The translations under genes were made by a program, and so were the position numbers. This document shows, in pieces, positions 41,892-50,060 of a stretch of 64,000 nt of DNA (the first letter of the stretch is position 1; every line of letters begins with the position of its first letter). Under the pieces are notes generated by a model. That model saw nothing but the letters and a program-made list of their open reading frames with translations. It was not told the DNA's origin and searched no databases. Origin of the DNA: an uncultured Planctomycetota bacterium (GTDB lineage Bacteria; Planctomycetota; Phycisphaerae; UBA1845; UTPLA1); NCBI GenBank assembly GCA_900696465.1, contig CAADGE010000027.1, positions 62,001-126,000 on the forward strand, read 5' to 3'.

Positions 41892-43190
41892 ATGACTGAA
41901 ATCTCTCAGATTACCCTGCGGCCGGTGGCGGCTCCCGTAGACCGCATGGTACGGCTGCCCGGCAGCAAGAGTCTGACCAACCGGGCACTCCTGGCGGCGG
42001 CCCTGGCCCGCGGTCGATCGCAGCTTGCGGGAATCCTGCTGGCGGATGACACGCGACACATGATCCGCTGCCTGCAAACACTCGGCGTGCCGCTTGCTGT
42101 CGACGAGAACGCCCGGACGGCAAGGATCGACGGCTGCGGCGGATTCTTCCCCGAGAGCGAGGCCGGGCTGTATGGTGGAAACGCCGGCACCGTCATCCGT
42201 TTTCTCGCGGCGGCCTGCGCGGCCTCGCGCGGCGAGTACCAGCTCGATGGCGATGCGCGAATGCGGCAGCGCCCCATCGCCCAGCTCGTCGATGCCCTTC
42301 GCGATCTCGGCGCGCAGATCGGTTATGCCGAGGCCGAGGGTTACTGTCCGTTGTCGATCCATGCACGCGGGCTGCGTGGCGGGAAGATCGTCTTTGATCG
42401 TCCTGTTTCCAGCCAGTTTATCTCTGCGCTGCTCATGGCCGCGCCGCTCGCGTCGGATGACGTGATGATCGACGTATCGAGCGGACTGCCAAGTGCACCC
42501 TATGTAAAGATGACGCTCGCGGTGATGGATGCCTTCGGCGTCACTGCCGTTGAAGACCGTATGGAGCGTTTCATCGTACCCGCACCGCAGGTCTACACCG
42601 CCGCGCCGTATGCCGTGGAGCCCGACGCCTCAGCCGCTTCATATTTCTTTGCTGCCGCCGCCCTGACCGGCGGCCGCGTCACGGTCGAAGGCCTCGGGAC
42701 GAATAGTGTGCAGGGAGACTGGGGCTTCGTGGACGTTCTCCGTCAGATGGGTTGCCGCGTGGAAGCGGACGCCCACTGCACCACGGTTCATGGCCCGCCT
42801 GACTGCCGCCTGCGAGGTATTGATGTTGATCTGGGTGCGATGCCGGACGTTGCTCCCACGCTGGCCGTACTGGCGGCCTTTGCAGATGGACCCACGCGCA
42901 TCCGAAACGTGGCCAATCTGAGAATCAAGGAGAGCGACCGGCTCCATGCCCTGGCCACGGAACTGGGCCACCTCGGCGTATCAACGGAAGTCTTCGAGGA
43001 CGGCCTGATGGTCCGGCCGGACCGACCGCCCGTTGCGGGAGTCATCGATACCTACGACGACCACCGCATCGCCATGAGTTTCGCGCTGGCCGGGCTCCGG
43101 CTGGACGGTGTGACGATTCGCGATCCGGGCTGCGTGGAGAAGACTTTCCCTGATTTCTTCAGGCAATGGGAGCAACTCCAGGGCCGATAG
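41892..43190 (+). CDS. aroA: 3-phosphoshikimate 1-carboxyvinyltransferase (EPSP synthase)
   Basis: A 432-residue enzyme of the shikimate pathway that joins shikimate-3-phosphate and phosphoenolpyruvate. Motifs: RLPGSKSLTNRALLAAALA (catalytic Lys), GGNAGTVIRFLAA, DGDARMRQRPIAQLVDALR, RPVSSQFISALLMAAPLA, AVEPDASAASYFFAAAALTGG, MPDVAPTLAVLAAF, LRIKESDRLHALATEL (catalytic Glu) and DTYDDHRIAMSFALAG. The pair Val-Ile in GTVIRF replaces the usual Ala/Thr-Met of GTAMRP-type enzymes; the Pro of that motif is Phe, as in class II enzymes. It is a single-gene unit, transcribed opposite to its neighbours. Confidence 0.96.
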   Translation: MTEISQITLRPVAAPVDRMVRLPGSKSLTNRALLAAALARGRSQLAGILLADDTRHMIRCLQTLGVPLAVDENARTARIDGCGGFFPESEAGLYGGNAGTVIRFLAAACAASRGEYQLDGDARMRQRPIAQLVDALRDLGAQIGYAEAEGYCPLSIHARGLRGGKIVFDRPVSSQFISALLMAAPLASDDVMIDVSSGLPSAPYVKMTLAVMDAFGVTAVEDRMERFIVPAPQVYTAAPYAVEPDASAASYFFAAAALTGGRVTVEGLGTNSVQGDWGFVDVLRQMGCRVEADAHCTTVHGPPDCRLRGIDVDLGAMPDVAPTLAVLAAFADGPTRIRNVANLRIKESDRLHALATELGHLGVSTEVFEDGLMVRPDRPPVAGVIDTYDDHRIAMSFALAGLRLDGVTIRDPGCVEKTFPDFFRQWEQLQGR

Positions 43191-43599
43191 AGTTCGTCTG
43201 TTCTTGTGTGGTGGAAGCTTCGTGCCGAGAGGAAGTAAAAAGAACGAGGGCGCACCGAGCGAACTTGCGGAACCCAGCATCTTAGATGGCTGCGCTGACG
43301 CGACAGCCGCGCACATGGGCGCTCGCAAGCGTGGGTTGCAGTGGCGGGTGTTCCGACTCACCGCTCAGCGCGTGGTTCGCTCGTTGCGCCGACACTGAAG
43401 TCTAGCACGCGTTTTCCAACTCGGCAATGAAATTCCGCTCGAGTTTGTGCAATGATCGTTTTCGGGCGTGCACGTATCTACAGTGCGATGTGAGCCGTGC
43501 TTGCATTGCTCGCCCACTTGCGAGGACGCCGGTAGTTGCCGCGCAAATGAAAGCGAGTGAATCTGCATGAATCTACAGGGTGTGCATGGTCTCGGTGTT
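43191..43599. other. Intergenic region between convergent genes, nothing recognised
   Basis: 409 bases between the ends of aroA and the HEAT-repeat gene. A segment near 43320-43375 has a CGCTCGCAAGCG inverted repeat followed by low-complexity GC-rich text of a sort often dispersed in planctomycete genomes, but no second copy is in this window. No terminator with a T-run was found. Confidence 0.4.
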
Positions 43600-46107
43600 T
43601 CATGTCGAGCTGCCGACGCTGGTGCCCTCGGGTTTGACGGATTCGATCGTCTCGCGGAGCGACTCCATCGCGCCGCGCCGCTGTTCCTCGTTGCCGTTCG
43701 GCTCGTACCCCTGCCAGTTCGGGGCCAGTCGCTTGGCGAGTCTCAGCAGTCGTGCTTCGACCTCCGGCGAGGCCGTGGCATCGGTTTGCTTCGTCAGTCG
43801 CTGGTAGACCTGCGGCAGCACGGCTTGGCGACCAAGCTGGAACAGCTTTGATTCTGCCTCCGGGTCCGTGGCGATGGCGTCGAGCAGACGACTGACGTCC
43901 GCGTTGCGTTTGGCTGCCAGTTCTTCCCGCATCGCGGCCAGATCGTTTGCGAACGGCTCGCCTGCCTTCCGTGCGAAGTCCGACGACATCTCGAGCAGGT
44001 TACGGGCCTCTGCGAATCCGGTCGCGTCCTTGGCCGCGGCGATTCGCGATGCGACTTCCCGGCGGATCGTCTCCGCGATCGGAAGCGGGTCGGTCAGTTC
44101 GCCGTTGACCTGCTGCCCGTCAAAAAACTCGCCTACCCGTTTGAGCGCCGCTGCGTCCTCGCGTCCCTTGAGCAGCGCGGCGATCGAGCCATTGGCCAGA
44201 TGGGCGTACCGATTGCTCTGCATGTCGGCGACGAGTCCCATGGCCTGTTCGAGACTCGCGGAGGCCGCGGTGTATTCGCCGAGTTCGAGTTGTGCGTCTG
44301 CAATTCGCTCGAACACATCGATGCGATCTTCGCGCGGCAACTCCTCGAAGCGAGCGGCATCGGTGCGAAGGGCGCGCAACAGCTCGATCCGGCGGCGCTG
44401 CGCCGTCTTGTCATCCGGACGATCAAACTGGTCGGAGATGCGAATCCGTGTTTCGGTGGGAAGCCGCTGGGCTACGGACAGGTAGCTGTCCCACGCATGC
44501 TGCCGGATCGCGGCATCCGGCTCGCGATCGACGTGCAAGTATCCCTGAAGCGTCGCGAGGTCGTCTTCTGTGCTGCCGCATTTGCCGAGGGCGTCAATGG
44601 CCGCCAGTCGAATCTCCGCATCGGGAGAGGATGTCAGTGGTCGGATCAACCCGGCGGCGGTGACATCCTCGTAGCCCGCCAGTCCGGCAATGGCCGCGCG
44701 GCGGATACGCGGTGTTCGACCCTCCGTCATCTCACGCTCGAAGATGGATCGAAACTCCCGCGCGCCGATCGCCGCCATCGCGGTCAGAAATTTCTCGCGA
44801 AGGTCGTTATCCTGTGGTCCGAGTCGTTCATAGCGATCCCGGATCCTGCTGATCATCTGATCGGAGTCCGGCGGCAGCTGCTGTCCGCGACGCAGCAGCG
44901 TGCCCAGTGAGATGGCCGCCTCGCCGACCACCGCCGGTGCGTCGTCATTCAAACGCTCGATGAGTGCGGGCAGTGCGCTCAGGTCGTCGAGCCGCCCCAG
45001 CGCACTGACCTGGGCCGCGCGGACGTCGTCGTCCAACTCGCGCGAGCTGGCCTCCATCAACTTCGTCACTGCGTTCGACAACCGAAGATCGCCCACGATG
45101 CGTGCGGCACGCAGACAGACCTTCGAGTCCGGGTCGGTTGTCAATTCGACGATTCGGGCCTTGGTCTCGGGGTTGATCTCCCGCCGGTCGGTGATCATGT
45201 CATTGACCAGGTCGAGTCCGAGCAGTCGCAGCGCCGCCACGTCGTCCGCCAGGAGTGATTGCAGAAAGCGCGGCCGATTGGGCTCGGCCGTGTTGAGATA
45301 GGCCTCCCGGCTGGCAGCGACCAGGCGGCGCGTCAGCTCGGAGCGATCATTGCGAATGCGTTGTACCTGCTGTGCCCGGGACTCGATCAGGGCCTTGAGA
45401 AACTTTTCCTGCGTCAGGGACGAGGCCCGTCGCCACCAGTTCAACGCCGCCTCCGGGTCGCTCATTCCTGCACCGGTCGCCTCGTTGAAGGCCGCCAGTG
45501 CGGCATAGCGAATCGCCCGGTCAGTGTCTTCAAGAAGTCCGGCCAGCAAACCGATCGCCTGGATATCGTCGCTTAGTACACCCAGCGCCCGGATCGCGGC
45601 CATCCGGCGGGGCCGGGCATAGGCCGCATCTTCAGCAATCGGTCGGAGCCGTCCGACGACCACGGTGCTGTCAAATCGACGAATCGCTCGGGTGACCGCC
45701 TCGATGACGCCGGGTCGAGTATCGCCCAGCATCGCCAGCAGGGCTTCGACCAGTGCCGCGGGCGGGCGTTCGAAGTCTGCGATCGCGCTGCATACGGCAA
45801 GCTGCGCCGCGAGATCCGGCGGATCGCCCGCCAGCACGCTCATCAGCCGGGCAACCGCTTCGTCGCCGCCGATTTCAAGCAGCCGCGTCGCACCGAGCTT
45901 GCGCGCCTCGGGGGTGTTGTTCCCTCGGATGAGCAGAATGTTTTCATCAATCCGCTGGGTAGTAGCCGCCGGCTCGGAAGCAGCGGAGGTGGTGGGGGAG
46001 GGCTTCTGGGAGTCGGGCGCAGACGCCGGCTGCGCAGCCAGGTTCCCCGGCAGCAGCAACGCTGCACCTGCGACGAGTCGACAAACCCATGCCGGAGGGA
46101 GTTTCAC
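43600..46107 (-). CDS. Exported HEAT-repeat protein
   Basis: A 835-residue protein. GTG 46107 gives a signal peptide (VKLPPAWVCRLVAGAALLLPGNLAAQ); ATG codons further upstream give only a basic extension. A Pro/Ser/Ala/Thr-rich spacer (PASAPDSQKPSPTTSAASEPAATT) leads into tandem helical HEAT-like repeats over about residues 65-550: LLEIGGDEAVARLMSVL, AIADFERPPAALVEALLAML, AIRALGVLSDDIQAIGLLAGLL and ALGRLDDLSALPALIERL among others. The last ~250 residues are helical and less repetitive. HEAT solenoids serve as scaffolds. No enzymatic motif was found. Confidence 0.82.
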   Translation of the reverse strand: MKLPPAWVCRLVAGAALLLPGNLAAQPASAPDSQKPSPTTSAASEPAATTQRIDENILLIRGNNTPEARKLGATRLLEIGGDEAVARLMSVLAGDPPDLAAQLAVCSAIADFERPPAALVEALLAMLGDTRPGVIEAVTRAIRRFDSTVVVGRLRPIAEDAAYARPRRMAAIRALGVLSDDIQAIGLLAGLLEDTDRAIRYAALAAFNEATGAGMSDPEAALNWWRRASSLTQEKFLKALIESRAQQVQRIRNDRSELTRRLVAASREAYLNTAEPNRPRFLQSLLADDVAALRLLGLDLVNDMITDRREINPETKARIVELTTDPDSKVCLRAARIVGDLRLSNAVTKLMEASSRELDDDVRAAQVSALGRLDDLSALPALIERLNDDAPAVVGEAAISLGTLLRRGQQLPPDSDQMISRIRDRYERLGPQDNDLREKFLTAMAAIGAREFRSIFEREMTEGRTPRIRRAAIAGLAGYEDVTAAGLIRPLTSSPDAEIRLAAIDALGKCGSTEDDLATLQGYLHVDREPDAAIRQHAWDSYLSVAQRLPTETRIRISDQFDRPDDKTAQRRRIELLRALRTDAARFEELPREDRIDVFERIADAQLELGEYTAASASLEQAMGLVADMQSNRYAHLANGSIAALLKGREDAAALKRVGEFFDGQQVNGELTDPLPIAETIRREVASRIAAAKDATGFAEARNLLEMSSDFARKAGEPFANDLAAMREELAAKRNADVSRLLDAIATDPEAESKLFQLGRQAVLPQVYQRLTKQTDATASPEVEARLLRLAKRLAPNWQGYEPNGNEEQRRGAMESLRETIESVKPEGTSVGSST

Positions 46108-46814
46108 GCAGTCACAGTCTTTCTGTCTGGTTTGCCTCCGAAACGGTGCGGCCTCGGCAGGCATGGATCGGCGATTGGGCATTTCGAGCGCTGAATCTCT
46201 TTCTATTTCTAGCATTCTGCCGTGAGTTCGTCAAAGCGCAGGAACTGCGCACGCCCCTCAGGCGAGCATTTTCTCTCCAACCTCTCTACTCTGACAACGT
46301 TGTGGTAGATAGGTTGGTTCGTAACGATCGCATATCTGCGGGTCTGCTTCTCATCGTTGCCGCGCGGCTGCATTCATGTGATCCGGGCTGCTGCGGAGGT
46401 TTTGGGTGTTCGTTCTTGCGATCGCGGTCCATCGCTCCGGATGATCCACGACATTTCAAATTCGACGTACGAAGTCCATTCCGGGTCGACGAGCGTAGCA
46501 CCATCCGTATCGCACCGCCGACGGCACGGTATCCGCGATTACGTCGACGACTGTTATCTATGGATACAAACTGCTGCCGTGGCCCGCCACGCCGCTCCAG
46601 TCCATCCACGTCCTCCTCGAACGTAACCAGCGGCCAGTAATAGTCTTGTCGGCGAATCCGATCAGAGCCCGAGAGGTCCGAATCCGCCTTCCAGCGAAGC
46701 GTATTTGTTGCAACCCGTTCGTCGGACCGACATACAATGCAAGGTAGGTGTGTAACTTCCTCGCGTGACAGCCATTTACCGGTCCGGGTATAATCCATGC
46801 CGATGCACGTCTCC
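46108..46814. other. Long divergent intergenic region
   Basis: 707 bases between the HEAT-repeat gene (minus) and a lipoprotein gene (plus). Frames on both strands (46089-46640 plus; 46286-46816 minus) lack ribosome binding sites and protein-like composition. The right end holds a promoter at 46765-46794. The stretch is less GC-rich than its surroundings and may contain a decayed gene or regulatory DNA; nothing specific was recognised. Confidence 0.45.
46765..46794 (+). promoter_or_regulatory. Predicted promoter with perfect TATAAT
   Basis: GTGACA (46765-46770) and TATAAT (46789-46794) are 18 bases apart. A transcript start near 46801 would lie downstream of the first two in-frame ATG codons (46797; the second, 46803, just after), supporting translation from 46815 or later. 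Confidence 0.6.
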
Positions 46815-48122
46815 ATGATTCAGCTGGTTTGCAGACACCTCAGGCCAAAGGGCATGATTGCGTTTGCTTTTGCCATGGTTCTCCTTGCGTCCTGCCAGCG
46901 AGTGGGCGCTCAGGAGTCACCATCGCCTGCCGTACAGCAGACTCCGGCTGCAACCCAGTCCGACGGGGAAACAGTGGACAAAGCCACTGCCCAGACACAC
47001 CCCAACAATCCCGAACTCTGGAACGTGGACAAGATGATGGAGGAGGCCGTCCTCCAGATTTCCAGGCGGTACAACCTCAACAAGGCGCAGGAGGAGTACA
47101 CCCGACTCCTGCTGGTCAATCGCACCCGGGCTTTTCTCGATGTTTACGAGAAAGATGTTCGGGAACTCCTCCGCGAATCCATCGATTTGCGACTTGGTCT
47201 CAAGCCCGGAACGATGGACGCCTACAAGCGCTGGGCCGAGCGAGCCGCACCGATCTACGCGGCTGCCCAGAAGGCGATCCTCGACGGCAACGAGGAATGG
47301 GGCGCGATTCTCGATGCGACTCAGAAGCAGGTTCATGATGCGGACCTGGCCGCCATGCGCACCAGCTTTGCCCAGGTCGACCGCATGATTGAAACCTGGA
47401 AGAGCGGCGGCCAGCCGCAGGTGGCGCTTGCCAGCAGCGAGCAGAATGCACCGCAGCAGTCCGGCCTTCAGGGCGGGGGCAAGATGCAGGAAGGCCGGGT
47501 TTCCGAGCCGCATCAGCCCGTCGTGCAGCAGCAGGTTGAAGACACCTGGCTGGCGTACGTGAACCGCTTCATCCGCACCTACAAGCTCGACGAGAAACAG
47601 GCCATCTCGGCCCGCGACAAGATTTACAAGGACATCCGCGACCAGGCGACGCAATATCGCGAGAAGCGCAAGAACGAATTTGCCGCCCTTGAAGCCGAGG
47701 CCCTCGCGATCAAGCCCAAGCTCGACCGCAAGGAGATCGACCAGCGCCGTCGCGACCTCGAGCGGCCGATCGGCGAGATGTTTGTGACGCTCGATCAGCG
47801 GCTTCGTGCCCTGCCGGACCGTAAGCAGCTCGACAGTGCCGACCCAGCCGAGGTTCGCCAGTTGGAGGAGTGGTACAAGCTCCTGGCCGGTCAGTACGGT
47901 GCGGCGGAGAAAGCAGCCAAGCCCGAAGCCAAGACCGTAAAGCCATCCGAAGCTAAGCCCGCAGAGAAGGGTGAAGAAGCGCCCGCAGCTAAATCCGAGG
48001 GTCCCAAGTCGGCCGCCCCCGCTCTCCCATCCCAGCCCGGTAAACCGGTTGGCGACGAGAAGAAATCAGATGCCGCTGGCTCCTCACAGAGCAAAGATTC
48101 TGCCCCGTCAAGCGGTGAGTAG
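46815..48122 (+). CDS. Lipoprotein, helical, unknown function
   Basis: About 435 residues. A basic N-region (MIQLVCRHLRPKG) precedes the signal core and lipobox MIAFAFAMVLLASC, so it should be lipidated. The mature part is Gln/Thr/Ala-rich, then strongly helical (NLNKAQEEYTRLLLVNRTRAFLDVY, LLRESIDLRLGLKPG, ISARDKIYKDIRDQATQYREKR), ending in a long Lys/Pro/Ala/Ser-rich low-complexity tail (about the last 70 residues). No family was recognised. Candidate starts are ATG 46797, 46803, 46815 and 46854; 46815 is listed because a TATAAT overlaps the region just before 46797. Confidence 0.78.
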   Translation: MIQLVCRHLRPKGMIAFAFAMVLLASCQRVGAQESPSPAVQQTPAATQSDGETVDKATAQTHPNNPELWNVDKMMEEAVLQISRRYNLNKAQEEYTRLLLVNRTRAFLDVYEKDVRELLRESIDLRLGLKPGTMDAYKRWAERAAPIYAAAQKAILDGNEEWGAILDATQKQVHDADLAAMRTSFAQVDRMIETWKSGGQPQVALASSEQNAPQQSGLQGGGKMQEGRVSEPHQPVVQQQVEDTWLAYVNRFIRTYKLDEKQAISARDKIYKDIRDQATQYREKRKNEFAALEAEALAIKPKLDRKEIDQRRRDLERPIGEMFVTLDQRLRALPDRKQLDSADPAEVRQLEEWYKLLAGQYGAAEKAAKPEAKTVKPSEAKPAEKGEEAPAAKSEGPKSAAPALPSQPGKPVGDEKKSDAAGSSQSKDSAPSSGE

Positions 48123-48414
48123 TCCGCATCTTCGGCTCAACCTGCAACACAATTTCACAGGTACTCGAAACCCTTGCTTCGCAGTAATGGTTGCCCTGTA
48201 CCGGTCTGCCAGCCATCGCTGATACGCCTATTTCCTGACCTGCGGAATCGAAGGCGGCAGCCCTTGCATTCCCCTCTGCCCCGGCTACCATCCCGTTAAT
48301 ATTGAGACTCATTCTCAATTAGAAATCCGGCCGGAGGAGCCGATGTGAGGCCGTTCGGGAACAGCAGAATTGCAAACAAGCTCGCCGGACAAACTGGCAA
48401 GGAGTCCATCAAAG
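48123..48414. other. Intergenic region carrying a Fur-box-like palindrome
   Basis: 292 bases. The central part holds ATTGAGA-CTCAT-TCTCAAT (48301-48319), described separately. AAGGAG (48399-48404) is the ribosome binding site of the heme oxygenase gene. Confidence 0.5.
48301..48319. promoter_or_regulatory. Fur-box-like operator upstream of heme oxygenase
   Basis: ATTGAGA (48301-48307) and TCTCAAT (48313-48319) form a perfect seven-base inverted repeat around CTCAT. The central TGAGACTCATTCTCA closely follows the TGAGAATCATTCTCA form of Fur operators. It lies about 95 bases before the heme oxygenase start, as expected for repression by iron-loaded Fur. Confidence 0.7.
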
Positions 48415-49134
48415 ATGATCACTCAGACTGACGCACAACCGATCATGGTTCAACTCAAGGAATCCACTCGCGCCCAGCACGACGCCGCCGAACATGGCGC
48501 GTTTAATGAGCAGCTCATGAAGGGTCGCCTGCCGCGCGAGGCCTATGTCCAGTCGCTCGAACAGCTCTTCCTGATACACCGAGCGCTGGAGCACCACTTG
48601 AGACGTTTCCGCACGGAATTGACTACCTTCGATCGCGTGCTGCGGGACGATCAGTTTCAGGAGCCCTATCTGCGCGAGGACCTGGGCTACTTCGGCAGCA
48701 AGGTTGATTCGATCCGCCCGCTCTCGTCGACGCGGAAGTTTCTCGAGCGCATCGAATCCATCGCCGCCACGCAGCCGGTCGCGCTGCTCGGTATTCACTA
48801 TGTCTTCGAGGGAAGCAACAACGGTTCGAAGTTCATAGCAAAGGCGGTTCGCCGCGCGTATCAACTGAACGATACGTCGGGCACGCGCTACCTCGATCCC
48901 TATGGCGATCGCCAGACTGAGACCTGGAAGCACTTCAAGGAAGACATGAATGCCTGTGTCTTCACGCCGCAGGAGACCATTGCCATCCTTCAGGCGGCAG
49001 GCGACACCTTTCTAGCCGTGATGGAGCTTCATCGAGAGCTGTACGAGACCGTGCAGCACAGCGCTGAAGCACGAAAGCCCGCGACGGAGAAGCCCGTCGG
49101 CAAGTGCCCCTTTCACCATGCGGCGATGAACTGA
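48415..49134 (+). CDS. Biliverdin-producing heme oxygenase with C-terminal CPFHH motif
   Basis: A 239-residue protein of the heme oxygenase family. LKESTRAQHDAAEHGAFNEQLMKG carries the proximal heme ligand (His22); LGYFGSKVDSI and LLGIHYVFEGSNNGSKFI correspond to the distal helix region with its Gly-rich bend. It opens heme to biliverdin, CO and iron, releasing iron in the cytoplasm. The start is ATG 48415 behind AAGGAG. The end GKCPFHHAAMN adds a Cys-Pro pair (Cys231-Pro232) with two His; this resembles heme regulatory motifs and is not part of the catalytic core. A Fur-box-like palindrome upstream suggests induction under iron shortage. Confidence 0.88.
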   Translation: MITQTDAQPIMVQLKESTRAQHDAAEHGAFNEQLMKGRLPREAYVQSLEQLFLIHRALEHHLRRFRTELTTFDRVLRDDQFQEPYLREDLGYFGSKVDSIRPLSSTRKFLERIESIAATQPVALLGIHYVFEGSNNGSKFIAKAVRRAYQLNDTSGTRYLDPYGDRQTETWKHFKEDMNACVFTPQETIAILQAAGDTFLAVMELHRELYETVQHSAEARKPATEKPVGKCPFHHAAMN

Positions 49135-49172
49135 TACGCTGGCTGGACGAAGATGATTCGGCGGCGGCCGTG

Positions 49173-50000
49173 CTATTTCTCGCCGGCGGACAGGCGTCCA
49201 AGTTCCTGGCTGCGCCGGAAGGCCGCCAGGACGGCTTCCGACACGTGCTCGGCGACACGGCACTCTTCCAGCTTGTTCATGGCCGCCTGCGTTGTACCGC
49301 CCGGGCTGGTCACCGCGCCGCGCAACTCTGAGGGTGAGGCACCCTTTTCCAGCAACATCGCCCCGGCGCCCACGCAGGCATGCGCCGCGAGAATCTGTGC
49401 ATCTTCGCGTCGCAGCCCCGCCGCCACGCCGCCCTGCATCATCATCTCGACGAAGTAATAAAAGTAAGCCGGACCCGAGCCGGCCACCGCGGTAACCGCG
49501 TTCATCAGCTCTTCGTCATCGACTTCTACAGTCACACCGCCGGCGCCGAAGAGGTGTTTGATTTCTTCCATGTCGTCCGTGGAGGCGTGTCGTCCGCGAT
49601 AGAGACCCGTCACGCCGCAGCCCAGCCCAAAGGGCAGATTCGGCATCGCCCGTACCACGCGGATCGGTCCATCACCCAGTGCCGCGGCAATCCGATCGGT
49701 TGAGACGCCGGCCATGACACTGACAAAGAGGTGCTCGGGCGTGACCACGGAACGGATCGATGCCGCCGCCTCGGCGAAGCGCTGCGGTGTGACTGCGAGC
49801 ATGACCACTCGGGCATCGCGTACGACTTCGTTATTCTCCCGGACGACTGCGACCGGCAGCGGATGCTGCTCCAGCTTGCGGCTCCAGGATGCCACGATCC
49901 GCCCGGCTTCCAGATACTCGCTCTGGATGAGGCGGTTGACGATGATCATCGCGATGTGGCCGGTGCCGACCACTCCAAGTGCGTATTTGTGTTCCTGCAC
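49173..50000 (-). CDS. proC: Pyrroline-5-carboxylate reductase
   Basis: A 275-residue NAD(P)H-dependent enzyme for the last step of proline synthesis. YALGVVGTGHIAMIIVNRL is the Rossmann motif; VVMLAVTPQRF, MAGVSTDRIAAALG, VVRAMPNLPFGLGCGVTGL, AVAGSGPAYFYYFVEMMMQGG and LRGAVTSPGGTTQAAMNKLEE are the family signatures, the last containing the substrate-binding loop. The usual GxMxxA is GTGHIAM here. It lies 60 bases downstream of the glycan locus on the same strand and may be read from its transcript, but a functional link is unlikely. Confidence 0.94.
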   Translation of the reverse strand: MQEHKYALGVVGTGHIAMIIVNRLIQSEYLEAGRIVASWSRKLEQHPLPVAVVRENNEVVRDARVVMLAVTPQRFAEAAASIRSVVTPEHLFVSVMAGVSTDRIAAALGDGPIRVVRAMPNLPFGLGCGVTGLYRGRHASTDDMEEIKHLFGAGGVTVEVDDEELMNAVTAVAGSGPAYFYYFVEMMMQGGVAAGLRREDAQILAAHACVGAGAMLLEKGASPSELRGAVTSPGGTTQAAMNKLEECRVAEHVSEAVLAAFRRSQELGRLSAGEK

Positions 50001-50060
50001 GGCTCTGACCTTTCCGGTGCGTATGCGGCGTCGCGCCGCACTCCCGATTCGGCGGGTTGG

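Noticed and set aside
46089-46816. Frames on both strands in the long intergenic region
   Set aside because: Neither has a ribosome binding site, hydrophobic core or family pattern; the plus frame begins inside the HEAT-repeat gene.
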